NCBI RefSeq assembly: GCF_020080835.1
Contig: NC_058161.1
Coordinates: 5,496,001 to 5,560,000 of the forward strand
Direction of reading: 5' to 3'
DNA from: Cotesia glomerata
Taxonomy: Eukaryota; Arthropoda; Insecta; Hymenoptera; Braconidae
Length of the DNA stretch: 64,000 bases
A program made the position numbers and the translations under genes. This document shows positions 56,496-64,000 of the stretch, one piece after another. Under the pieces are notes generated by a model that searched no databases, was not told where the DNA came from, and saw nothing but the letters and a program-made list of their open reading frames with translations. Position 1 is the stretch's first letter; every line of letters starts with the position of its first letter.

Positions 56496-58219
56496 ATGTC
56501 TTCATCTGATGAATCGACAGATGAAGAAGAAGTCAGTAAAAACTTTGAAAATGAGGCACAATTAATAGTAGAAACTGACACCTTACCTAAAAAGTCCGCT
56601 GAAAGATATTTGCTTGTTTACAATACTTACCAAAACTGGAAACAAGACAATATCAATTCTTTATCAAATTCTGAGGAGAGTAATCTTATTGTATATTTCA
56701 AGAGATTAAGTGAAAAATTAAGTCCATCTACTCTGTGGAGTGTCTTTTCTATGCTAAAATCAACCTTAAGAGCTAAAGACAACATTGATATTCAAAAATT
56801 TCATAAATTAATAGGTTTAATTAAAAATAATGCCAAAGGTTATAAGCCCAAAAAATCTGCCGTCCTAACATGGGATGAAGTTATGAAATTTTTGAATAAT
56901 TCACCGGATTACGATTATTTAGTTCATAAGGTATGTGTTTGTAATTTTTTTACTATTTAATTAATATTTAAACTATTTAATTAATTAATTTATTTACATT
57001 TTTATTTTAATATTTTTAGGTTGTGTTAATTTTCGGTATTTGTGGGGCTACCAGGTGTGATGAACTTAAAGAACTTCAAGTTGCGGACGTCGAAGACCTT
57101 GGCGGGAAATACTTGGTTTCTATAAATGATTCCAAAAACGGTCTGCCTCGTAAATTTGTTATTGGAAATCTTTTTTATGAAAGAGTAAAAAAATATATCG
57201 CATCAAAGCCTTCTGATTTTAAAACAGAAAGATTTTTTATTCAATATCATAAGGGCAAATGTTACCGACAAGTCGTAGGCCGAAATAAAATTGGCCAAAT
57301 CCCTAAAACTATTGCTGAATACTTGGAATTGACTAATTCACACCGTTACACTGGACACTGTTTACGCCGAACTTCGGCTACGTTATTATCGAACTCTGGA
57401 GCAAATACTACAATGCTTAAGCAATTGGGAGGTTGGAAGTCGGCTGGTATAGCAGAAGGTAATTTTTTTATTTATTAAAAAAAATAATCAATATATTTCC
57501 TAATTTAAATTTAATGTATATTTACAGCGTATATTGAAAACTCATTGACTAACCGGCAAAAAATATTTGACAATATTACTCTTGCGGCTAAAGCTGGTGA
57601 TGAATCGAATCCTCTACCGTCGACAAGTGGAACTGGGGCAACTACACCAATAAACACCGATCAAAGTAAAGAATCTACGCAAGTTAATGTCAATTGTGAT
57701 AATTTTTCTGACGACTTTGACTTGGACGACGACACTATAACAGCAATTGAAAGGTCATTTGTATTAGACGAACCAAAATCACCCCTGCCTTTGTTTACAA
57801 CAGGAAACAACAAAGAAATAATTATAACTATTAACCCTGAAACAGCACAACCTGTTCATTTTTTGAAAAAACCGCCTATCTCGGTTTTTTCTTGTGAAAA
57901 AGAAAATGAACCGCCACTTAAAAAATTTAAGGTCCAAGAAACAAGTCCTGTATCAAAAAATCAAGAATCAGCATCTACATCTACTAATATTACAACACAT
58001 AAAAAAAAATCAACGTCTACTAATAGTGAGACAAATAATCTGACATCAAAAATTATATCTTCAAATATTAATACAAATGACCTGGTATCGGGATCTACAT
58101 CTACAAGCTCAATTACTAGCAAAAATCCAAATGTGAAATATGAAAACTGTGTATTTCACGGCAATATAATTAATAATTTTTATGTTTCTGATAGTAAAAC
58201 TACTGAGAAAAATTTATAA
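56496..58219 (+). CDS. Crypton-like tyrosine recombinase, three exons
   Basis: Predicted exons are 56496-56930, 57020-57458 and 57528-58219 (GT-AG introns of 89 and 69 bases, phases 0 and 1), joining to 521 residues. The enzyme should cut and rejoin DNA through a tyrosine-DNA intermediate. Visible in order: an acidic start (ESTDEEE); a core-binding SAM-like region about residues 35-130 (AERYLLVYNTYQNW, LSPSTLWSVFSMLKSTLR); then the catalytic domain with R157 (GATRCDEL), K184 (NDSKNG), H258 and R261 (GHCLRRTSATLL), W284 in the usual second H/W position (GGWKSAG), and the nucleophile Y293 (AYIENS), which exists only after splicing the second intron. Residues about 300-521 form a Ser/Thr/Asn-rich tail ending with ENCVFHGNIINNF. 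This matches the Crypton class of insects; those lack a reverse transcriptase, as here. The first in-frame ATG was chosen. The frame is intact. A domesticated host gene is the alternative. Confidence 0.9.
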
Positions 58220-58407
58220 TTATATAAGTTTCTATTATATAAGTTTCATTTTAATTATAATACATGTGTGTATTTAAAATTAATTATTATTAAAAAAAAA
58301 AAAGACTTTTACAAAATCAACTATAATAAAATTAATAACTTAGAGTGTTACAAAATGAGTTTTGTAATTATGGTAAAAATATATTGTCCTTTATTTATAG
58401 ATGGATT

Positions 58408-58474
58408 TGATGCCTGCCCCCCCGACCAGCAGCACTCGCTTCGCTCGTGCCGCAAATGTCGGGGGCAGGCATCA
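58408..58474. repeat. TGATGCCTGCCCC palindrome downstream of the Crypton gene
   Basis: TGATGCCTGCCCCCCCGAC pairs with GTCGGGGGCAGGCATCA. The apex GCACTCGCTTCGCTCGTGC can itself fold. It begins about 190 bases after the stop codon and is repeated at 59290-59360. Confidence 0.85.
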
Positions 58475-58498
58475 TTTTTTTTCAATGTAATTTTTTTC

Positions 58499-58681
58499 GT
58501 ACTTTCGACCGGGTAGCAAGAAAAATAGTATACACTACATGGGCAGCAATTTGAGAGCCCTGCACTGCGTGACATGATGCCCTCGGCTTCGCCTCGGGCA
58601 TCATGTCGCGCAGTGCAGGAATCTCAACTTTCTGCCCTTGTAGTGTAATATACTATTTCTTATTACGCCGGTCGAAAGTAC
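58499..58681. repeat. 183-base palindrome downstream of the Crypton gene
   Basis: The left arm starts GTACTTTCGACCGGGTAGCA, passes AAATAGTATACACTAC and GAGAGCCCTGCACTGCGTGA and reaches CATGATGCCC; the right arm mirrors it and ends CGCCGGTCGAAAGTAC. The apex is CTCGGCTTCGCCTCGGG. Arms are about 85 bases. The right arm runs into the downstream direct repeat. Confidence 0.9.
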
Positions 58682-58798
58682 GGGGTTCCCGCTGCGATTT
58701 CACGGCAGAAAGCCTTAGTTTTATGCCGTGATCAAGTCGCGCATGCGCCCTACGACGGGGAGCCGAAATAATGTATTCATGCACTGACAACGAGACAC
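58657..58798 (+). repeat. Downstream direct repeat flanking the Crypton gene
   Basis: This is the partner of 56170-56320. Beyond it is GGCGGCAGAAAGTCCGAAAG, echoing the GGCAGAAAG motif that recurs throughout the locus. It may mark the 3' boundary of the mobile unit. Confidence 0.7.
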
Positions 58799-58799
58799 G

Positions 58800-59285
58800 A
58801 GGCGGCAGAAAGTCCGAAAGTCGGTAGTCGCGCTCACTCTATTACTTATGTTTATAAGCCTAACCTTACTTGTGATTGTTATGAATGTATCTGTCTTGTT
58901 ATGTGTCGATGATTTTAGGTTGAAACTAAGTTAATTAGAGAAAATAAATATTTATTTTAATGAAATGAGACTTATTAAATATTTAAATTACAAAAAAAAA
59001 AAAAACGAAAAATATTTTTTATTCTGATAGATATTTTCAAATAAATAAATTCATTATTGAACAAATAATTATTTTAAAAAATACACAAACAGATTTTTTT
59101 CTTAATTTTTTTTTTCTATGCATTTTACGATTATTATTTCATTTTTTTGTTTTTTTCTATTCTTAAAATCAGAGTTAATTTATAATATATTTATAACTTT
59201 AAATTTATTAAATTAAATTAAGATCTTTTCTCAAAAGAAAGTAGTAATATGATAGATTATAAATTAATATCTTTATTGACAGGTG
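58800..59285. other. AT-rich spacer
   Basis: A balanced start (to about 58870) gives way to A/T runs. No gene is seen. Confidence 0.4.
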
Positions 59286-59289
59286 TATT

Positions 59290-59497
59290 TGATGCCCCCC
59301 CCCCCCCCCGACCAACAGCACTCGCTTCGCTTGTGCCGCAAATGTCGGGGGCAGGCATCAATTTTTTTTCAAAGCAATTTTTTGCGTACTTTTGACCGGA
59401 TAGCAAGAAAACTAGTATACACTACACGGGCAGAAATTTGAGAGCCCTGAACTGTGCGCCATGATGCCCGAGGCGAAGCCCAGTGTAATATACTATT
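59290..59497. repeat. Second, damaged copy of the downstream palindrome module
   Basis: It carries the TGATGCC-C-run palindrome (with a run of 15 C at 59295-59309), then GTACTTTTGACCGGATAGCA, CTAGTATACACTACACGGGC and CATGATGCCCGAGGCGAAGC. It then jumps to AGTGTAATATACTATT, so most of the right arm is deleted. It aligns with 58408-58681 in the same order and orientation. Confidence 0.88.
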
Positions 59498-60160
59498 AAT
59501 TTTTTTGATTCAAAAGAAAATTATATATGTTTTCATAGTAGATTCAATATATAAAAAAATTTTCATTTTTTTTTAGCCACCCTAAAAGGACATATTAGGA
59601 ATTTAAATGATTAAAAGTACGGTTATTTTCTCATCAGTTACAAAAACAAAAAAAACAGCTTACCATTTTTTTATACGGTGTGATAATAAATATTATTTTT
59701 TCCTTCACTAACCGCAGAATTTACTAAATACATTTACATTACACCCCAAGATTTATCGGTCACTAAAAGAGGCTTTAGAAAAGATTTTATACTCAATTTT
59801 ATAAGGATAAATTTTTTTATTGTCCCGCTATTCACATAAATTCCGGCATTTTTTGTGTAAGCGACTATTCAGCCGCTACGAAAAGAGAGGCTATTTATTA
59901 TAATTACATTTTGTTTTTTTTCTTTACTAAGCAAAGTAATTAATAACTCACAAAGAAAAACAAAAATGAAATATTTTATAAAAGTTAAGGAAATTTAAGA
60001 GAGAAAATCCAATTATTGAAACAAAATTTCAAAGGTAATCGTTAGGTTGACCCAATTCGAAACTTTGTAATTAATAAGATATTATTTTTAAATGAAGATA
60101 GCTAGTTGGAAGTTACAAATGTTTTACGGCCTCAATCTCAAGTAAGATCTTTAGTTAAAA
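59498..60160. other. AT-rich spacer, no gene
   Basis: No repeat partner or coding frame was identified. Confidence 0.4.
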
Positions 60161-60164
60161 TATT

Positions 60165-60230
60165 CATGCATCGAGAATAACACGGGCGGGTTCGATCCCA
60201 CTCGAATGAATCCAAAATGATTGCGAACCT
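60165..60230 (+). repeat. tRNA-like fragment with B box
   Basis: CGGGCGGGTTCGATCCCACT contains a strong match to the tRNA B box (GGTTCGANTCC). No convincing A box lies upstream, so this is at most a SINE remnant. Confidence 0.35.
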
Positions 60231-62229
60231 TAGAGACTTTTTTTCACAAAAAAATTATTTGTGAAAATTACATAAATGTAATGTAATATTTACATTTTTT
60301 AAAGTTCTTCGTTTTACTTCCTCCTTTTTTTTCTAATGTAAACTTTGCAGTTCTTTAATGTAAGGTATACAAATTTGCTAATGCTAAATTAACATTTTTT
60401 TCATGTAAATTTTACATTTTTTTAAATGTTAAAATTATATTTTTAAAAATGTAAATTTAATAGGAGTTAAGCTCTAAATTTAATAATTTATTTTTCCTGT
60501 AATTAATGTAAATCACTAGTGATTTAAAAATTTTTTTTTTATTTAATTATCAATTATTAGTCGAGTAAATTGACAATTATAAAATGTTAATGAATGATTT
60601 CTGCTTAGCTGTGCATAAAGTTTTCGCTAATAAAATTAAAATTCACAATATTTGTATAATATAATAACAGAAATAAGGATAACAATGATAATAATAATAA
60701 TTATAAATATTGATGTAAGAAGCAAATGACTTGAGCGGAATAAATGTTGTTATTAAGTAAATTTAATCTTGAAAGTAAATAATTAGTAAGCTAAGTAAGA
60801 CGATGATAAATGATAATTGCATTTCAACGGAACTATACACAGGATTCAAGATAAATCTTTCAGTGGATAACGTTTGAATATTCGTAATACACTTTACTAA
60901 AACTCTCATACATCATTTACTTGACTTAATTTACGCTCAGAGTAAAATCCTCTAAAATTATTATACGAATTAGGGTTCCACTTATCATATCACACGTGTT
61001 TGATATAATTTAATTTCAATTATAATTATTAAATATTTGCTAAAAGACGAAAAATTGAGAATTCAGTTGTTAATAATTTCGTTATAATTATAATTAAAAT
61101 TTGTAATTAATTTATGAGAATGATTTTGAATTTATGCTAAGGAAGAAATAAATTTAATTAATGCTGCTTTTATTTTATTTAATCAAGTAGTTCAAAAATA
61201 ATTTAGATGTAAAAATATAAATTAAAAATTGTAAATTTTTATTAATAAAAATTTTTTTATATTTTTAACGGAAGTCAAAAGTTTTAAAAATAAAGAGAGA
61301 TATTTAGCATGAAATTCAAATGAGTAATTATCAAACACGTTGAGTGTAAATTAGCATTGAAAATAAAAAAGAATTATAAAACGTAAAATGTAAATAAAAA
61401 TTAATGGAAATGATGTAAATGGATGAAATGGTATTCGAGGTGAAGCGTATAAAGAAAATAAAAGAGCAGCAAGATCTGAATTCAGCGGAGTACTTCTGAA
61501 GGGAATAACGAGGGACTAAAAGTGGAACGTGTAAACAGTGGCTTTGAAAAGTTGCCTTGCCCAACCAAACTTTCGGGGAAAGAAGTAAAGAGATATAACG
61601 CGAAATGCCGGGTACTCGTACTATACTCGGGACGCTGAGCGATACTTTAAAGAGGTACAACACGAGCAGAAGAAGAAGAAAAGTGTATAGTGTTCTGTGC
61701 ACACCGAGGAAAAAAGTAAAAAGGTCAACGCGAAATACAACGGGGGAGAATAAGCTCCGAAGTATACTTGGATTCTTTTTCGTCTCGGATTATTGTTAAA
61801 ATAGTCACGTCAAAACCTCCGTGTGTGGGAAACCTTAAATTATGTTATACCTTTTTTAAGGCAAGTGTTTTTTGAGTTCTCTCGGATCTCGGATTCCTGG
61901 TTAATCCTCTGGGATTCGTTAATAAACAACTTTCTGCTGGCTGCAGGATTAATATTAATTCATTTTTAAATTTTCTTTCCTTGTGTATTAGTTTGAAAAA
62001 GAAAAACTATGAAGACAGCTTAGAAAATCTTACATGTAAATGTTCTGTTTAAAAAAATTTAAAGTAAGCACAAAAGCTCAGTATACTCTTTGTATAATTA
62101 AGATAATCAATTTCGTCAATTGATTTTTTTTTCTAATCTCAATTTTAATATTTTTATATAAATATATTTATTAAAGAATTTAAAATAAATTATGAGGTTT
62201 CTTTCATCCAATACCCATGAAAAAATTTG
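60231..62229. other. Spacer, no recognised gene
   Basis: A foldback-like TTTCACAAAAAAATTATTTG at 60242 starts an AT-rich block with many ATGTAAAT words (to 60470). The stretch 61430-61800 is balanced, with overlapping frames on both strands (61331-61702 -, 61605-61799 +) that have no domain. Confidence 0.35.
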
Positions 62230-62480
62230 CTACGATACGTTTAGAACAAATATTTTTTTTTTCGCTTCTCCAATGAAATATTGTTTTATATACTGAAGAA
62301 AAATTTTTCTTTGAAAAGTTAAACTCTTATTTTTAATTTTTAGAGTTTTTTTTTTTTTTAATTTGAAAGTTGATCCATTTAAAATTCATACAAAATTTAC
62401 TGCGATAGATAGATCGAAGCGTAATATTTGTAAATAATAAGAGACTCTTTGAAAGTACTTACAGTTAATTGACGTCAACT
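62230..62480 (+). repeat. Dispersed repeat interrupted by a CACGG element
   Basis: It shares TATACTGAAGAAAAATTTTT and GAGACTCTTTGAAAGTACTT with 5543-5900 and 34080-34385, and is cut off at TTGACGTCAACTCAC where the next element begins. Confidence 0.6.
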
Positions 62481-64000
62481 CACGAGGAAAAAAAAAATTC
62501 GTTCTGGGAAAACGAAATTGTAGAGTTACCACACTATACACAGTTTACTGTTTGCTATAGAGTTACAGTAACAAAATTTTATTTAGTTCTGATAACTTAA
62601 TGTTGTTGAGCTCTCAGAGCTCAACGGGATAGTTCTGAGAGACCGACGGTATAATTGGGAGAGCTTTACGTTGCGCAGTAGTAGAGTGCGCTGACATATT
62701 TCATAACCTTCCAAAATGACAAACATAATTATTTTGTTACTTATTCATATTATTAAAAATATATGAGGACAATTAAGTTTCCAGTTTATTTATTTAAGAA
62801 AATAGGTTTTTTTTTGGCAAATTGAATTTCGTTAGAACGGTTTTGTATTTATGGTTTTTCAAGGTTCATTTGCAGTGATTGTTAATTTATTTTATTAGTT
62901 TAGGGTAGGGCGGGGCTAGTTGATCACTTTTTGGTTCGACCTTCTATAACTTTAAGACGATGTATCGGATTTAATCAAGTCATATACTGTTAGGTTCGTA
63001 ATTTAGTCTTCTTCAAAAGGTCTAGCGACACAAAAACGATCCGAGTCCAAATTTTCAAGCTATTCTCGGAAATACGCGAGCGCTCCAAATTGCTCAACGT
63101 GCCCCACTAGTGAGGCTAGTTGAGCATGCGTATGAGGCTAGTTGTGCAGTGGCTAAAATAGACGGAATGACTGTATAAAATGATATGAAAATAAAATAAA
63201 ATTGTAATTAACAAGCAAATATTTAATTTATTATAATTCTACATACGTATAATTATGATTATAATAATAATCATAAACAAAACAATATTAATTATAATTA
63301 GGTTATATGTTTATTAATATAATATCAATGAGTTATTTTAATTTTTACACATTATATTAAATCATCACATGTACAAATCAATTGATAATTATTAATTTAG
63401 TGAAAAAAAATTTCATTTTTCAATATTGAAAATCTAGTAGGGCTGGTTTAACACGCAGTCAGCGCCTTGCTCAACTAGCCCCAATTGAGACAGCAAAATA
63501 AAAGTTAGGTTATAAAAAAATTATAAGAATTAAAAATAAAAAATCATATATAATCGAAAGGGCAAATATTAAGTCATCTTTGAATACTTTCGTGATCACA
63601 AAATAGCATTTTTAAGCGAGTGTAGGAGAAAAATTCTAAAGACCTGTTTTTTTTTGACGCAAAAAAAAAAAGAAAACGTTTTTTCAGTTAGTCTAAACAT
63701 CGGACGGCAGTTGATTTTCGCGCGATGTGTTCTCCTCTCATAACTCTTTCTTTTCACCATTTACACTTTTGTTATAAGTTGCTTAGTTTTCGAGATATCT
63801 CGATTGCACAACTTGCCCCTACGATCAACTAGCCCTGCCCTACCTTAATATATTGTGATTGTGATAATTTTTCTTTATAATATAAGTTCTATTATTATTT
63901 TATTTCTTTTATAATACTATTTTTATTTGTCATAAACAATTATTATTGGCAATATAAACTCGTTCTGCTGCATTTATTTATTAAATTGTCAATATTAAAT
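62481..64000 (+). mobile_element. CACGG/GTTGAGCTCTCAGAGC family copy, running off the window
   Basis: It starts CACGAGGAAAAAAAAAATTC, then GTTCTGGG, and follows 46855-47822 closely (GCGCAGTAGTAGAGTGCGCT, GAGCTCTCAGAGCTCAACGG). It is split at 62902 by a second element and resumes at 63848 (ATATATTGTGATTGTGATAA). The right end lies beyond the window. Confidence 0.85.
62903..63844 (+). mobile_element. PIF/Harbinger-like non-autonomous element
   Basis: The tips are GGGTAGGGCGGGGCTAGTTG, then ATCA, and the inverse CGATCAACTAGCCCTGCCCT, then ACC, with TTA on both sides (62900-62902 and 63845-63847). A 3-base TTA duplication and G-rich tips fit PIF/Harbinger, although the edge is ambiguous by one base. 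The GCTAGTTGAGCA motif recurs inside (63115, 63467). The uninterrupted host sequence is seen at 47274. No transposase is present. Confidence 0.8.

Noticed and set aside
56496..58219. Bacterial or phage integrase contamination
   Set aside because: Two spliceosomal introns, eukaryotic codon use and an animal-type Crypton layout argue against it.
58268..58575. Short frames after the Crypton stop codon
   Set aside because: They are read through the palindromes and have no start context or domain.

Overview
The window is AT-rich eukaryotic DNA, most likely from an insect. Evidence is a three-exon tyrosine recombinase of a type familiar from insect genomes, GT-AG introns of about 70 to 90 bases, non-LTR retrotransposon tails ending in tetranucleotide repeats, and a very high density of short interspersed inverted-repeat elements. 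A hymenopteran such as a parasitoid wasp would fit the repeat style, but that is inference. No host protein gene can be supported; the window reads as a gene-poor intergenic region or a very large intron filled with nested transposon remains.

The only intact gene is a Crypton-like tyrosine recombinase (56496-58219, 521 residues after splicing, all expected catalytic positions present). It sits in an unusual setting: long GC-rich palindromes whose arms end in an ATAGTATA-like motif lie on both sides. A diverged direct repeat of about 145 bases flanks the gene, and the downstream palindrome module is present a second time in damaged form. This is the best candidate for an undescribed system.

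Layout: 1-7122 is bounded by ~437-base inverted repeats around 6.2 kb without a transposase. 7281-8610 is a smaller inverted-repeat element with another inside it. 10951-12690 is an RTE-like retrotransposon tail interrupted by a 5'-truncated Jockey/CR1-type reverse transcriptase with a target duplication. 16221-17960, 22667-23953, 29425-30355 and 31591-32921 are inverted-repeat elements, several nested; the last is packed with GATC. 25740-26501 is a TTAA-flanked piggyBac-like element holding two further insertions, followed directly by a 1,089-base solo LTR with a 4-base target duplication (26530-27618). 33195-51430 carries further interspersed families plus another LINE tail. 52370-53345 is an ATGAT-rich tandem array with a ~210-base period. 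55940-59497 is the Crypton locus. 62481 to the end is a CACGG-ended element carrying a PIF/Harbinger-like insertion whose empty site is visible in a sister copy at 47274.

Between these lie AT-rich stretches and several islands of more balanced composition (about 9400-9900, 13420-13810, 15440-15960, 18770-19030, 20220-20570, 28690-29000, 30490-31590, 40060-40400, 43060-43460, 45860-46490, 48950-49200, 51550-52330). These could be promoters, conserved non-coding DNA or untranslated exons of a gene outside the window. All coordinates of repeat edges were set by eye and may be off by a few bases.
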